The notes beneath the pieces were generated by a model that did no database searches, had not been told where the DNA came from, and saw only the letters and a list, made by a program, of their open reading frames with translations. A DNA stretch of 55,383 nt from Hydrogenophilus sp. (GTDB taxonomy: Bacteria; Pseudomonadota; Gammaproteobacteria; Burkholderiales; Thiobacillaceae), in assembly GCA_020725265.1 (NCBI GenBank), contig DYFK01000022.1:1-55383 (forward strand), read 5' to 3'. This document shows, piece by piece, positions 16,211 to 28,975 of the stretch. The translations under genes and the position numbers were made by a program. The first letter of the stretch is position 1. The number at the start of each line of letters is the position of its first letter.

Positions 16211-16600
16211 ATGAACCAAGGCAAACCCGGCCAACGCCCTTTTTTCCTGAACTTGCTGGCGATCCGCCTGCCGATCGGCGGCGTCGTCTCCATCCTGCAC
16301 CGCGCCAGCGGCGCGCTGCTGGCGCTGGCGGTGCCGGCGCTGCTCTACATCCTGGCCTGTTCGCTGCGCTCCGCCGAGGATTTCCGGCGCCTGTCCGAAA
16401 CCCTGGCCGGCCCGATCGGCATGCTGGCGACCACCATCACGCTGTGGGCGTTGCTGCACCATCTGCTCGCCGGCATCCGCCATCTCGGTTTCGATTTCGG
16501 CCTCGGCGAAACGCGCGAACGCGCCCGTCTGACCGCCTGGCTGACCCTGTCCGGCGCGCTCCTCCTGACCGCGCTCGTTTTCGTCGGGAGACTGTGGTGA
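16211..16600 (+). CDS. sdhC: Succinate dehydrogenase cytochrome b556 subunit
   Basis: This 129-residue membrane anchor has three transmembrane helices. The family motif HRASGALLAL and the HHLLAGIRHLGFDFG segment carry candidate haem-b and quinone-site histidines. With SdhD it ties the SdhAB catalytic pair to the inner membrane and passes electrons to ubiquinone. ATG 16211 gives the conserved N-terminus (residue 11 onward FFLNLLAIRLP). It overlaps sdhD by four bases. The 126-base gap upstream holds no gene; no convincing promoter was found there. Confidence 0.95.
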   Translation: MNQGKPGQRPFFLNLLAIRLPIGGVVSILHRASGALLALAVPALLYILACSLRSAEDFRRLSETLAGPIGMLATTITLWALLHHLLAGIRHLGFDFGLGETRERARLTAWLTLSGALLLTALVFVGRLW

Positions 16601-16944
16601 GACGGGTGGGGGGCGCCCGACGCGGTCTCGACATGTGGCTGGTGCAACGCGCCAGCGCGCTCTACATGCTGCTGTTCCTGCCGGTCTTTCTGGCGCGCGC
16701 ATGGCTGGCCGGGCCGCTCGACTACCTGGTCTGGCGCGGCCTGTTCGAGCCGGTGGCGGTCAAGGTGGCGGTGTTGTTGTTCGTCGCCGCGCTGCTGGCG
16801 CACGCCTGGATCGGCCTGCGCGAGATCCTGATCGACTATCTGCACGCGCTGGTGCCGCGCCTGGCACTGTATTTCCTGTTCGCCACGCTGTACCTGGGCT
16901 GCCTGGCCTGGAGCGTGGATATCCTGTGGGGAGTGAGGCCGTGA
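16597..16944 (+). CDS. sdhD: Succinate dehydrogenase hydrophobic membrane anchor subunit
   Basis: This second membrane anchor has 115 residues and three transmembrane helices. The N-terminal [11 protein letters not shown] segment and the [13 protein letters not shown] motif carry the candidate haem-ligand His. The start is GTG 16597, overlapping the sdhC stop as GTGA. The methionine at 16633 would cut the conserved N-terminus. Confidence 0.93.
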   Translation: MRRVGGARRGLDMWLVQRASALYMLLFLPVFLARAWLAGPLDYLVWRGLFEPVAVKVAVLLFVAALLAHAWIGLREILIDYLHALVPRLALYFLFATLYLGCLAWSVDILWGVRP

Positions 16945-16957
16945 GGGCAATGAAGTC

Positions 16958-18742
16958 ATGACCAAGCCGGGCATTCCCAGACGTACCTTCGACGCGGTCA
17001 TTGTCGGCGGCGGCGGCGCCGGTCTGCGCGCGGCGTTGCAACTGGCCCAGGCCAATCTCAAGGTGGCGGTGCTGTCCAAGGTGTTCCCGACCCGCTCGCA
17101 CACGGTTTCCGCGCAGGGCGGCATCACCGCCGCGCTGGCCAACGTGTCCGAGGACAACTGGCACTGGCACATGTACGACACGGTCAAGGGCTCCGACTAC
17201 CTGGGCGACCAGGACGCGATCGAGTTCATGTGCCGCAACGCGCCGAGCGCGGTCTACGAGCTGGAGCACATGGGGCTGCCGTTCTCGCGCCTGGACAACG
17301 GCAAGATCTACCAGCGGCCGTTCGGCGGCCAGTCCAAGAACTACGGCGGCGATCAGGCGATCCGCACCTGCGCCGCCGCCGACCGCACCGGCCACGCGTT
17401 GCTGCACACCTTGTACCAGCGCAACATCGCCGCCCGCACGCAGTTCTTCGATGAGTTCTTCGCGCTCGACCTGATCCGCGACGACGACGGCTACGTGCTT
17501 GGCGTCACCGCCCTGGAAATCGAGACCGGCGAGGCCTGGCTGTTCGAGGCGCGCGCGACCCTGCTGGCCACCGGCGGCGCCTGCCGCATCTTCCGGCATT
17601 CGACCAACGCCCACATCAACACCGGTGACGGCCTCGGCATGGTGTTGCGCGCCGGTCTGCCGCTGGAAGACATGGAGTTCTGGCAGTTCCACCCAACCGG
17701 CATTCCCGAGGTGGGCAGCCTGATCACCGAAGGCGTGCGCGGGGAGGGCGGCTATCTGGTCAACAAGGATGGCGAGGCGTTCATGCCGCGCTACGCGCCC
17801 AACGCCAAGGATCTCGCCTCGCGCGACGTGGTGGCGCGCGCCATCGCCCAGGAAATCCGCGCCGGGCGCGGCTGCGGGCCGCATGGCGATTACGTGCACC
17901 TGAAGATCGAGCATCTGGGCGCCGACAAGATCAAGGCGCGCCTGCCCGGCATTCGCGAGCTGTCCATGCAGTTCGCCGGAGTCGATCCGATCGATGCGCC
18001 GATTCCGGTGACACCGACCGCGCATTACATGATGGGCGGCATTCCCACCAACCTGCACGGCCAGGTCGTGGCGCCGGTGCGTTATGGCCCCGAGGAGCCG
18101 ACCCCGGGCCTGTACGCGGTCGGTGAGTGCGCCTGCGTGTCGGTGCATGGCGCCAACCGGCTTGGCGGCAACTCGCTGCTCGATCTGGTGGTGTTCGGTC
18201 GCGCCGCCGGCCAGCACATGATCGAGTACCTGCGCGACAACCCATTTCCGCGTCCGCTGCCGAGCACGCCGCTGGAACGCTCGCTGGCGCGACTGGCGCG
18301 CTGGGATCGGGGCGAAGGCTCGGAAACCGTGGCCGGGCTGCGCGCCGAAATGCAGCAGGTCATGCAGGCCCATTGCGGCGTCTACCGGACCGAAGCGTTG
18401 TTGCGCGAGGGTTTGACGCTGCTGGACGGGATCGAGGCGCGCCTGCCCGCCGCCGCCCTGAGTGATCGCAGCCGCATGTTCAACACCGCCCGGCTGGAAG
18501 CGTTGGAGCTGGAAAACCTGCTGCCGATCGCGCGCGCCACCCTGGTTTCCGCGCTGGCGCGCACCGAAAGCCGCGGCGCCCACACCCGGGAAGACCATCC
18601 CGATCGCGACGACGACCGCTGGTTGCGTCATACCCTGTATTTCCTGGAACACGCGGACGGCCGCGATCAGCTCGACTACAAACCGGTACGCCTGAAACCG
18701 CTGACGGTGGAGCCGTTCCAGCCCCGGGCGCGCACCTACTGA
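16958..18742 (+). CDS. sdhA: Succinate dehydrogenase flavoprotein subunit
   Basis: This catalytic subunit oxidises succinate to fumarate. The FAD-binding GGGGAG lies at residues 17-22, and the covalent-FAD histidine is H48 in [10 protein letters not shown]. The substrate-site motifs HPTG and the RGEGG segment are present, along with the C-terminal flavoprotein domain. Its 594-aa length matches the family. It sits 13 bases after sdhD in the sdhCDAB order. Confidence 0.98.
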   Translation: MTKPGIPRRTFDAVIVGGGGAGLRAALQLAQANLKVAVLSKVFPTRSHTVSAQGGITAALANVSEDNWHWHMYDTVKGSDYLGDQDAIEFMCRNAPSAVYELEHMGLPFSRLDNGKIYQRPFGGQSKNYGGDQAIRTCAAADRTGHALLHTLYQRNIAARTQFFDEFFALDLIRDDDGYVLGVTALEIETGEAWLFEARATLLATGGACRIFRHSTNAHINTGDGLGMVLRAGLPLEDMEFWQFHPTGIPEVGSLITEGVRGEGGYLVNKDGEAFMPRYAPNAKDLASRDVVARAIAQEIRAGRGCGPHGDYVHLKIEHLGADKIKARLPGIRELSMQFAGVDPIDAPIPVTPTAHYMMGGIPTNLHGQVVAPVRYGPEEPTPGLYAVGECACVSVHGANRLGGNSLLDLVVFGRAAGQHMIEYLRDNPFPRPLPSTPLERSLARLARWDRGEGSETVAGLRAEMQQVMQAHCGVYRTEALLREGLTLLDGIEARLPAAALSDRSRMFNTARLEALELENLLPIARATLVSALARTESRGAHTREDHPDRDDDRWLRHTLYFLEHADGRDQLDYKPVRLKPLTVEPFQPRARTY

Positions 18743-18750
18743 GGCCAGCC

Positions 18751-19449
18751 ATGCGCTTTCGAATCCATCGTTACGACCCGGAGAGCGGCGCCGCGCCCAG
18801 CCTGCGGGACTACGAACTCGACTTCGACCCGAAAGGCCGCAAGGTGCTGGACGCGCTGATCGCGATCAAGGACACGCTCGACGAAAGCCTGGCGTTCCGG
18901 CGTTCCTGTCGCGAAGGCGTGTGCGGTTCCGATGGCGTCAACGTCAACGGCCGCAACGTGCTTGCCTGCGTGACGCCGCTGGAAGGACTGAAGGAGCCCA
19001 TCGTCATCCGGCCGCTGCCGCGTCTTGGCGTGGTCCGCGACCTGATCGTCGACATGGCCCAGTTCTATCAGCACTACCGCGCGGTCAAGCCCTATCTGAT
19101 CAATCTCGACCCGGAGCCGGAAAGCGAGCGCCCGCAAAGCCCGGAGGAACGCGCCGAGCTGGATGGCCTGTGGGAGTGCATCCTGTGCGGCTGCTGCACC
19201 ACCTCATGTCCGTCGTTCTGGTGGAATCCGGACCGCTTCCTCGGCCCCGCCGCGCTGTTGCAGGGCTATCGTTTCATCGCCGACACCCGCGACCAGGCGA
19301 CCGACGAACGCCTGGATTTCCTGGAGGATCCGTACCGTCTGTTCCGCTGTCACGGCATCATGAACTGCGTGGAGGTCTGTCCGAAAGGCTTGAACCCCAC
19401 CGCCGCCATCGGCAAAATCAAGTCGCTCCTGGTGAAACGGGCGTTGTAG
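18751..19449 (+). CDS. sdhB: Succinate dehydrogenase iron-sulfur subunit
   Basis: This 232-residue subunit carries electrons from FAD to the membrane anchors. The N-terminal [2Fe-2S] domain has C53, C58 and C73 ([10 protein letters not shown]...C). The C-terminal ferredoxin domain has [11 protein letters not shown] and [14 protein letters not shown] for the [4Fe-4S] and [3Fe-4S] clusters. It starts eight bases after sdhA. Confidence 0.98.
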   Translation: MRFRIHRYDPESGAAPSLRDYELDFDPKGRKVLDALIAIKDTLDESLAFRRSCREGVCGSDGVNVNGRNVLACVTPLEGLKEPIVIRPLPRLGVVRDLIVDMAQFYQHYRAVKPYLINLDPEPESERPQSPEERAELDGLWECILCGCCTTSCPSFWWNPDRFLGPAALLQGYRFIADTRDQATDERLDFLEDPYRLFRCHGIMNCVEVCPKGLNPTAAIGKIKSLLVKRAL

Positions 19450-19454
19450 TCGCG

Positions 19455-19708
19455 GTGCTGGCCGATCCGCTCCATCCCAACCGACTGCGCTGGCTGTGCC
19501 GGCGCGGCATGCTGGAACTGGATGCCTGGCTGACCCGTTATCTCGAAATGGGTTTGCCCGCGCAACCCGCCGAGCGACAAGCCGACTTCGCCCGACTGCT
19601 GGAACGGGACGACATGGACCTGTTCGACTGGCTCACCGGAGAGCGCGAGCCACCCGCCGAATTCCGCGCCGTGGTGGATGCCATCAGGACAACCCGGTAC
19701 AAGAGAAC

Positions 19709-19712
<4 letters not shown>
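19455..19712 (+). CDS. sdhE: FAD assembly factor SdhE
   Basis: This 85-residue protein assists covalent flavinylation of SdhA. The hallmark RGMLELD (RGxxE) motif follows RLRWLCR near the N-terminus. No ATG precedes that motif, so GTG 19455 just after the sdhB stop is taken as the start; an ATG at 19509 would remove half of the motif. The stop overlaps the gltA start (ATGA). The position between sdhB and gltA fits its role. Confidence 0.9.
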
Positions 19713-21010
<1,298 letters not shown>

Positions 21011-21036
21011 GCCCGCGGAGCCGGTTTGGCGGCGAC

Positions 21037-23748
21037 ATGGACAGACGACGCGATCCCCCACCGGTCACGGCACTGTTTTCCGGCAGCGCCGATTATCTGG
21101 CCGCGCTGGAGGCCGAGCGTCCAGAGCGGATTCCAGCGCCACCCCCGGTCCGGTTCGCCAGCCGGACCGCGCTCGACGTTTCCGACCTGCCGCTGCTCAA
21201 GTGCGAAGCCAGCCAGGTCGGCGTGTTGCAGCTCATCAATGCCTACCGTTTCCATGGTTTCCGGGTCGCGGATCTGGATCCGCTCAAGCGTCTGCTTCCC
21301 GATGGCGTGCCGGAGCTTGATCCCGCCAATCACGGCCTGACCTCCGCCGATCTCGAACAGGAATTCGATACCGGCTCCCTGGCCGGTCCGGGGCGCGACA
21401 CGTTGCGCAACATCCTAGCCCGGCTGCGTGGCGCCTATTGCGGCACGCTTTCCGCCGAATACATGCATCTGACCGATACCCGGCAGAAACGCTGGTTGCA
21501 ACATCGCGTGGAAGGCGACGCCGACGTCGCCGAGATCGACGAGGACATGCGGCGCTGGTTGTTGCGCCAGCTGACCGCGGCGGAAACCCTGGAAAAGACG
21601 TTGCATACCCGCTTCGTCGGTCAGAAGCGGTTTTCCCTGGAAGGCGCGGAGTCGCTGATTCCGCTGCTCAACGATCTGATCGAACAGGCCGCGCGCCGGG
21701 ACATCCAGGAGATTGGCCTGGGCATGGCCCATCGCGGCCGCCTGAACGTACTGCACAACGTGCTCGGCCGCTCCGTGATCGAATTGTTCGAGCACGCCCA
21801 TCATGCCGAACTGGATGAGCGTCGGACCGGTGACGTCAAGTATCACCAGGGTTTCGCCGCCGACCTGATGACGCCGGGTGGCGCCATCCGCGTGGCGCTG
21901 GCGTTCAATCCGTCGCATCTGGAAATCGTCAATCCCGTGGTCGAAGGCTGGGTACGCGCCCAGCAGCAGCGGCGCGGTGACCGCGAGGGCGGTCTGGTGA
22001 TGCCGATCCTGATTCACGGCGATGCTGCCTTCGCCGGCCAGGGCGTGGTCATGGAAACCCTGAACATGGCCGCGACGCGCGGATTCCGGACCGGTGGCAC
22101 GATCCACATCGTGATCAACAACCAGATCGGCTTCACCACCTCGGACCCTCGCGACAGTCGCTCCAGCCTGTATGCCACCGACGTCATGAAAATGGTGGAA
22201 GCGCCGGTCCTGCACGTCAACGGCGACGATCCCGAAGCGGTGATCCGCGCGGCCCGCATCGCCATCGATTACCGGATGTTCTGGAAGCGCGACATTGCCA
22301 TCGACCTGGTCTGTTATCGCCGTCTCGGCCATAACGAGCAGGATGAACCGATGGCGACGCAGCCGCTGATGTACCGGCGCATCCACGCGCTGCCGAGTAC
22401 CCGTCATCTGTACGCCACGCGCCTGATCCAGGCCGGCGTGCTCGATGACGACGAAGCGGAAACCCTGGTGCAGGTCTATCGCGCGAGCCTGGACGCGCCA
22501 GCCAGCCACCAGGCCAGCGCCAAAAGCCCATACGCGGCGGACTGGCGCCCTTATCGCGACAGCCACTGGCGGGCGCCGGCGGAGACCGCCGTGCCTCTCG
22601 ACCGCCTGCAAGCCCTGGCGCGCCGGCTGGTCGAACTGCCCGCCGGTTTCACGCCGCATCCGCGCGTGCGCAAGATCATCGAGGACCGCCAGCGCATGGG
22701 GGAGGGCGCGCAGCCGCTCGACTGGGGCATGGCCGAAAGCCTGGCCTACGCCAGCCTGCTGGTCGAGGACATTCCGGTGCGCCTGACCGGCCAGGATTCC
22801 GGACGGGGCACCTTTTTTCACCGGCACGCGGTATTGCATGATCAGAACCGGGAACGCTGGGACGATGGTGTCCACATTCCGCTTCAGAATCTGATTCCCG
22901 GCCAGGCCAATTTCCTGGTTGTCGATTCCCTGTTATCGGAAGAAGCGGTACTTGGATTCGAATATGGCTATGCCGGAGCCGCGCCCGAGCAACTGGTGAT
23001 CTGGGAAGCCCAGTTCGGGGATTTCGTCAATGGCGCCCAGGTGGTCATCGATCAATTCATCGCCGCGGCGGAAACCAAATGGGGCCGCCTGAATGGCCTG
23101 GTCCTGTTTCTGCCGCACGGTTACGAAGGGCAGGGGCCGGAACATTCATCCGGACGGATCGAACGATTCCTGCAACTGGCCGCGCACGACAATATCCAGA
23201 TCACGCAACCCAGCACGCCAGCCCAGATATTCCATTTATTGAGGCGTCAGGTGGTTCGTCCATATCGAAAACCATTGATCGTGTTCACGCCGAAAAGCCT
23301 GTTGCGTCATCCGGCCGCGGTTTCTCCGATCGAGGATCTCGCCACCGGCGCGTTTCTACCCGTAGTCGAGGACGCAATCGGGGATGACCCCGAAGCCATT
23401 ACCCGACTGGTATTCTGCAGTGGCCGGATTTATTTCGATCTCGTCCGCGCGCGCGCCGAGCATTCCCTGGATCGAATCGCTCTGATCCGTGTCGAGCAAC
23501 TTTATCCGGTCGCCGACGAGGAATTGCGCGCGGTATTCCGGAAATATCCGGCGGCCGAGGATATCGTTTGGGCTCAGGACGAACCGCGCAATCAGGGCGC
23601 CTGGCGGTTCATGGCGCATCATTTGCGAAGTCTCGGCCGTGGCATGGCGCGATATGCCGGCCGCCCTGAATCCTCGTCGCCCGCGACTGGCATGGCCACG
23701 GTTCATAAGCAGCAACTCGACGCGCTCATCGCCAGCGCCATGTTCTGA
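21037..23748 (+). CDS. sucA: 2-oxoglutarate dehydrogenase E1 component
   Basis: This 903-residue thiamine-diphosphate enzyme decarboxylates 2-oxoglutarate. Clear OGDH motifs are GMAHRGRLNVL, KYHQGF, NPSHLEIVNPVVEG, HGDAAFAGQG and NNQIGFTTS. ATG 21037 is the first good start after gltA. The expected partners sucB and lpd do not follow; a strong terminator comes 24 bases after the stop. The last third uses visibly more AT-rich synonymous codons than the first, without any loss of conserved sequence. Confidence 0.96.
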   Translation: MDRRRDPPPVTALFSGSADYLAALEAERPERIPAPPPVRFASRTALDVSDLPLLKCEASQVGVLQLINAYRFHGFRVADLDPLKRLLPDGVPELDPANHGLTSADLEQEFDTGSLAGPGRDTLRNILARLRGAYCGTLSAEYMHLTDTRQKRWLQHRVEGDADVAEIDEDMRRWLLRQLTAAETLEKTLHTRFVGQKRFSLEGAESLIPLLNDLIEQAARRDIQEIGLGMAHRGRLNVLHNVLGRSVIELFEHAHHAELDERRTGDVKYHQGFAADLMTPGGAIRVALAFNPSHLEIVNPVVEGWVRAQQQRRGDREGGLVMPILIHGDAAFAGQGVVMETLNMAATRGFRTGGTIHIVINNQIGFTTSDPRDSRSSLYATDVMKMVEAPVLHVNGDDPEAVIRAARIAIDYRMFWKRDIAIDLVCYRRLGHNEQDEPMATQPLMYRRIHALPSTRHLYATRLIQAGVLDDDEAETLVQVYRASLDAPASHQASAKSPYAADWRPYRDSHWRAPAETAVPLDRLQALARRLVELPAGFTPHPRVRKIIEDRQRMGEGAQPLDWGMAESLAYASLLVEDIPVRLTGQDSGRGTFFHRHAVLHDQNRERWDDGVHIPLQNLIPGQANFLVVDSLLSEEAVLGFEYGYAGAAPEQLVIWEAQFGDFVNGAQVVIDQFIAAAETKWGRLNGLVLFLPHGYEGQGPEHSSGRIERFLQLAAHDNIQITQPSTPAQIFHLLRRQVVRPYRKPLIVFTPKSLLRHPAAVSPIEDLATGAFLPVVEDAIGDDPEAITRLVFCSGRIYFDLVRARAEHSLDRIALIRVEQLYPVADEELRAVFRKYPAAEDIVWAQDEPRNQGAWRFMAHHLRSLGRGMARYAGRPESSSPATGMATVHKQQLDALIASAMF

Positions 23749-23772
23749 GCCGATCCGGACCGATGCCCATGA

Positions 23773-23798
23773 AAAAAGCCCCGGTTACGGGGCTTTTT
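23773..23798. terminator. Bidirectional intrinsic terminator between sucA and hns
   Basis: AAAAAGCCCC (23773-23782) and GGGGCTTTTT (23789-23798) form a perfect 10-bp stem with a GGTTAC loop. A and T tracts on either side let it serve the convergent sucA and hns genes. Confidence 0.93.
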
Positions 23799-23819
23799 CA
23801 AGAGCGGAAAAAATGGATT

Positions 23820-24125
23820 TCAGGCGATGCGGAAATCCTCGACGCTCTTTCCCTGACCTTCGAGTTCCAGCACCCAGCCCGGCCGGCGTCCGCGGCCACT
23901 CCAGGTCTTGCCACTGGCCGGATCACGATATTTCGCGTTGCCGGTGCTTTTGGGCCGTGCCTTGCCCGCGCGGCCAGTCACGCCGAGATCCTCGACGGTA
24001 ATTCCGAATTGCGCCATCAATCGCTTGATTTCGGCGATGGCTCCGGACATTTCCTGTCTGCGGGCCTCCTCGGCCTGGCGCTTGAGTTCCTCGATCTGGG
24101 AAAGAATCTGTTGGTAGGAAGACAT
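23820..24125 (-). CDS. H-NS family nucleoid protein
   Basis: This 101-residue protein has an N-terminal coiled-coil oligomerisation region (SSYQQILSQIEELKRQAEE) and a C-terminal DNA-binding domain with KYRDPASGKTWSGRGRRPGW, the family's AT-hook-like loop. H-NS proteins bind and silence AT-rich, often foreign, DNA. ATG 24125 is chosen because the coiled coil starts there. A good promoter lies 79 bases upstream. It is convergent with sucA. Confidence 0.93.
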   Translation of the reverse strand: MSSYQQILSQIEELKRQAEEARRQEMSGAIAEIKRLMAQFGITVEDLGVTGRAGKARPKSTGNAKYRDPASGKTWSGRGRRPGWVLELEGQGKSVEDFRIA

Positions 24126-24203
24126 TGCGTTCTCCAATGGGTCAGTAGGATGGAATAAGAATATGAATAAGCCGGTTGCCGACCGTGCATCGATTGCCTC
24201 GGC

Positions 24204-24233
24204 ATCATAGGCAATTGCATGGGGAATTGGCAA
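24204..24233 (-). promoter_or_regulatory. Promoter of the hns-like gene
   Basis: On the minus strand, TTGCCA (24233-24228) and TATGAT (24209-24204) are separated by 18 bases; each box matches consensus at five of six positions. The roughly 190-base gap around it, between hns and smr, holds no other gene. Confidence 0.7.
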
Positions 24234-24315
24234 CCCGCGATTCAATCATTCCACCGAAACGCGATCCAATACGCGCTCCTCGGTAATTTCCGGTTCCAAA
24301 AAGCCGTGGATCGAC

Positions 24316-24897
24316 TCAGTAATTCGCTGATTTCAACAAGACCATTACCGCGCCGGCGCCACCATCAACCGGCCGGGCTTGCACGAATGCGAGAATTTCT
24401 TCTCGTCGCGTCAGCCAATGACGGACATGGTATTTCAATACCGGTTCCCGATTCGGCGAACCCAGACCCTTGCCATGGACGATGCGCGCGCAACGCACAC
24501 CGCGCCTCTTGCATTCGTGAAGAAATTCCGCGAGTTCCTGTTTAGCCTGAATCCGCGTCAACCCGTGAAGATCCAGTTCGGCCTGCGCGATCCAATCACC
24601 ACGTCGCAGCCGTCTCAATGTTTGCCGCGACAATCCCGGCCGGACAAAGGCGAGTTCGTCGGCGCCGCCGATTTCCTCGTCCCAGCGGATTGGGTCATGC
24701 AGGGATTCGAGGATGGCCTGTCGTTCGTCCCGCAGGCGGCTCAGTGGAACCGGCGGGATTCTGGGTGGAGGAGGGAGGATGCGGCCATGTGGCGTGATCG
24801 GTTTGACATCCTGGGTGGCGGCGCGGAACAGCGCGCGATCCTCCGCCTCGACGGGGGCCATTCCAGAATTGCCGGATGGCGTCCCGCCCTTGCTCAT
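24316..24897 (-). CDS. Smr-domain protein
   Basis: This 193-residue protein has a C-terminal Smr (small MutS-related) domain with the LDLHGLTR motif and the HGKGLGS loop. Proteins of this type (SmrA/YdaL-like) are putative nucleases or nickases. The N-terminal 90 residues are proline-rich. ATG 24897 is chosen; the open frame upstream overlaps trxB. It lies 13 bases after trxB and is probably co-transcribed with it. Confidence 0.88.
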   Translation of the reverse strand: MSKGGTPSGNSGMAPVEAEDRALFRAATQDVKPITPHGRILPPPPRIPPVPLSRLRDERQAILESLHDPIRWDEEIGGADELAFVRPGLSRQTLRRLRRGDWIAQAELDLHGLTRIQAKQELAEFLHECKRRGVRCARIVHGKGLGSPNREPVLKYHVRHWLTRREEILAFVQARPVDGGAGAVMVLLKSANY

Positions 24898-24910
24898 GAC
24901 ACGGCCGATC

Positions 24911-26070
<1,160 letters not shown>

Positions 26071-28362
26071 ATGTTGAGCAAGTCGTCATCCCGGCGTTGC
26101 GCCGTATCCAAATCCGCGCGTAAACCTCTTGCCCCAAAGGTCGCCCGCTTGCTTCGCGAGGCCTGGTGGCTGTCGGCGGTCGGCTTGGCGTTGTACCTGG
26201 GCATGCTGCTGCTCACATACAGCATCGAGGACCCGGGCTGGTCTCGCACCGGGGGTGGGATGCCGGTCGCGAACGCGGGCGGCGCCTTTGGCGCATGGCT
26301 TGCCGATCTGATGCTGTATCTGTTCGGCGCGTCGGCATGGTTATGGGTTCTGCTGGCGCTCTACCTGGTCTGGTGGGGCTACCGCCGGATCGGCGATCCG
26401 GAGAACGAACACCGCCATGGCTTTGGCATCGCCCTGATCGGTTTTCTGATGATCCTGCTGACCAGCAGTTCGCTGGAGGCGACGCGTTTTCAAGCATTGC
26501 CGATGCAATTGCCGCTGGCGCCAGGTGGCGCTCTGGGCATGAGTCTGTCGGGGATCGTCACCCGGGTGTTCGGTTTCGATGGCGGTACGGTATTGCTGAT
26601 CCTGGTATGGGGCGCGGGCTTCAGTTTGTTCACCGGCGTCTCCTGGATCGCATTGGCCGAGGCGGTCGGCGGAGCCATCGAAGGCGGGATCCGGTTGCTC
26701 TGGTCGAAGGCCCAGGCCTGGCGCGATCGCAAGGCTGGCGAGGAAGCGATCAGCGAGCGGGAGGCCGTGGTCAACCAGGAGCGCAAGCGAATCCGGAAGG
26801 AGCCGCCGGTGCGAATCGAGACCCAGCTGCCGGTCATCGAGAAATCGGAGCGCGTGCTCGAGGAGCGTCAGGATTCGCTGTTCCGGGATATGCCCGACAG
26901 CCAGCGACCACCCCTGCGCCTGCTCGATGAGCCGGCCGGAGCCGCGGCCGAGATCGATCAGGCCGGGCTGGAGGCGACTTCCCGTCTGATCGAGCGCAAG
27001 TTGCGTGAATTCGGGGTCGAAGTCACCGTGCTCGCCGCCTACCCGGGCCCCGTCATCACCCGTTACGAGGTTGAGCCGGCATCTGGAGTCAAGGGCAGCC
27101 AGATCACCAATCTGGCCAAGGATCTGGCGCGCGCGCTGTCGTTGGTCAGCATCCGCGTGGTTGAAACCATTCCGGGCAAGACCTGCATGGGCCTGGAATT
27201 GCCGAATACCCAGAGACAGGTCGTGCGTCTGTCGGAAATCCTGTCCGCCAAGGTCTACAACGACAATCCATCGCCACTGACACTGGCGATGGGCAAGGAC
27301 ATCAGTGGCAATCCGGTGGTGGCCGATCTGGCCAAGATGCCGCATGTGCTGGTGGCCGGCGCCACCGGATCGGGCAAGTCGGTGGCGATCAACGCGATGA
27401 TCCTGTCCCTGCTCTACAAATCGACGCCGCAGGACGTTCGCTTGATCATGGTCGACCCGAAGATGCTGGAACTGTCCAGCTACGAGGGCATCCCGCACCT
27501 GTTGGCGCCGGTGGTCACCGACATGAAGCTGGCCGCGTCCGCGCTGAACTGGTGCGTCGGCGAGATGGAAAAACGCTATCGGCTGATGTCCGCGGTCGGC
27601 GTGCGCAACATCGCCGGTTTCAACAACAAGGTGCGCGAAGCGGAAAAGACCGGACAGCCGTTGACCAATCCGTTCTCGATCACCCCGGAAAATCCGGAAC
27701 GACTGACCCCCCTGCCCTTCATCGTCGTCCTGATCGACGAGCTCGCCGACCTGATGATGGTCGCCGGCAAGAAGGTCGAGGAACTCATCGCACGTCTCGC
27801 GCAAAAGGCGCGCGCGGCGGGCATCCATCTGGTGCTGGCTACCCAACGGCCTTCGGTCGACGTCATCACCGGTCTGATCAAGGCCAACATTCCCACCCGG
27901 GTTTCGTTCCAGGTCACCAGCCGCATCGATTCGCGCACCATTCTGGACCAGCAGGGCGCCGAGTCCCTGCTCGGCCAGGGCGACATGCTTTATCTACCGC
28001 CCGGCCATGGCGTGCCGACCCGATTGCACGGCGCCTTCGTGTCCGATGACGAAGTCCACCGGGTTTGCGCCTGGCTGAAGGAACTCGGGCCGCCGCAATA
28101 CGACGAAAGCATTCTGGAATCTCCCGAGGAAGCCGAGGAAGGCGAAGCCGGCGACCGGAGCGCGGAAGCCGATCCGCTCTACGATGAAGCGGTGGCTTAC
28201 GTGCTCAAGAGCCGCCGGGCCTCGATCTCCTCGGTGCAACGGCAATTGCGGATCGGCTACAACCGCGCGGCCCGACTCATCGAGGCGATGGAAACCGCCG
28301 GACTGGTGTCCTCCATGCAAACCAACGGCAACCGAGAAGTGATCGCACCCCGACATGAATAG
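26071..28362 (+). CDS. ftsK: DNA translocase FtsK/SpoIIIE
   Basis: This 763-residue septal DNA pump clears chromosome ends and drives dimer resolution. Four hydrophobic segments lie within residues 30-210, followed by a short charged linker. The motor has Walker A GATGSGKS at 430-437 and Walker [10 protein letters not shown]. The C-terminal gamma winged-helix domain ([19 protein letters not shown]) reads orientation sequences. The linker is much shorter than in E. coli FtsK (1329 aa), as in many bacteria. ATG 26071 follows a weak promoter. Its end overlaps lolA by eight bases. Confidence 0.95.
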   Translation: MLSKSSSRRCAVSKSARKPLAPKVARLLREAWWLSAVGLALYLGMLLLTYSIEDPGWSRTGGGMPVANAGGAFGAWLADLMLYLFGASAWLWVLLALYLVWWGYRRIGDPENEHRHGFGIALIGFLMILLTSSSLEATRFQALPMQLPLAPGGALGMSLSGIVTRVFGFDGGTVLLILVWGAGFSLFTGVSWIALAEAVGGAIEGGIRLLWSKAQAWRDRKAGEEAISEREAVVNQERKRIRKEPPVRIETQLPVIEKSERVLEERQDSLFRDMPDSQRPPLRLLDEPAGAAAEIDQAGLEATSRLIERKLREFGVEVTVLAAYPGPVITRYEVEPASGVKGSQITNLAKDLARALSLVSIRVVETIPGKTCMGLELPNTQRQVVRLSEILSAKVYNDNPSPLTLAMGKDISGNPVVADLAKMPHVLVAGATGSGKSVAINAMILSLLYKSTPQDVRLIMVDPKMLELSSYEGIPHLLAPVVTDMKLAASALNWCVGEMEKRYRLMSAVGVRNIAGFNNKVREAEKTGQPLTNPFSITPENPERLTPLPFIVVLIDELADLMMVAGKKVEELIARLAQKARAAGIHLVLATQRPSVDVITGLIKANIPTRVSFQVTSRIDSRTILDQQGAESLLGQGDMLYLPPGHGVPTRLHGAFVSDDEVHRVCAWLKELGPPQYDESILESPEEAEEGEAGDRSAEADPLYDEAVAYVLKSRRASISSVQRQLRIGYNRAARLIEAMETAGLVSSMQTNGNREVIAPRHE

Positions 28363-28975
28363 ACTCATCCCGACCCTGATCCTGTGCGCCAGCCTGTTTT
28401 CCGCGAACGCGCAAGCCGATGCCCTCGCTCGCCTGGAGGCATTCGTCGATGGCACCAAGGGCCTCAAGGCCAAATTCAGCCAGACCGTGTTCGACCGCAA
28501 CGGCCGCAAGACCCAGGAAGCCAGTGGCGACCTGTTCTTCTCCCGTCCGGGCAAGTTCCGCTGGGTTTATCAAAAACCCTATGCCCAGCTCATCGTTGGC
28601 GACGGCAGCAAACTGTGGGTGTACGACGAGGATCTGGCGCAAGTCACCGTGCGCGCGCTCGACCAGGCCATCGGCGAAAGCCCGGCGGCGCTGCTGGCCG
28701 GCAACAACGACATCCGGAAATATTTCAACCTGAAACCGTCGGCGCCGCGCGACGGCCTGGAATGGCTGGAGGCCACGCCGAAAAGCCGGGAAGGCAGCTT
28801 CGAGACGGTATTCATGGGCTTCAAGGGCGACGATCTACTGGCCATGGAGCTCAAGGACAACTTCGGCCAGACCACGTTATTGCGTTTCTCCGGGCTGGTC
28901 CGCAACCCGGCGTTGGGCGCCAGCCTGTTCCGCTTCTCGCCGCCCAAGGGCGCGGATGTCATCGGCGAACGCTGA
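28355..28975 (+). CDS. lolA: Outer-membrane lipoprotein carrier protein LolA
   Basis: This 206-residue periplasmic chaperone shuttles lipoproteins from LolCDE to LolB. A signal peptide is visible, with cleavage probably after SANAQA (about residue 21). The mature part has family motifs such as [19 protein letters not shown] and [17 protein letters not shown]. It overlaps ftsK by 8 bases and rarA by 20 bases; ftsK-lolA-rarA is a conserved order. Confidence 0.95.
   Translation: MNRLIPTLILCASLFSANAQADALARLEAFVDGTKGLKAKFSQTVFDRNGRKTQEASGDLFFSRPGKFRWVYQKPYAQLIVGDGSKLWVYDEDLAQVTVRALDQAIGESPAALLAGNNDIRKYFNLKPSAPRDGLEWLEATPKSREGSFETVFMGFKGDDLLAMELKDNFGQTTLLRFSGLVRNPALGASLFRFSPPKGADVIGER

Noticed and set aside
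16760-18652. 630-codon open frame antisense to sdhA
   Set aside because: sdhA on the other strand is fully conserved; the antisense product is a His/Gln/Arg-rich shadow typical of GC-rich DNA.
23749-23820. sucB or another gene expected after sucA
   Set aside because: Only a terminator fits in the 71 bases before the convergent hns gene.
24126-24245. Longer start for the H-NS-like protein (40 extra residues)
   Set aside because: The extension covers the good TTGCCA-N18-TATGAT promoter and is not conserved-looking; the coiled coil starts at ATG 24125.
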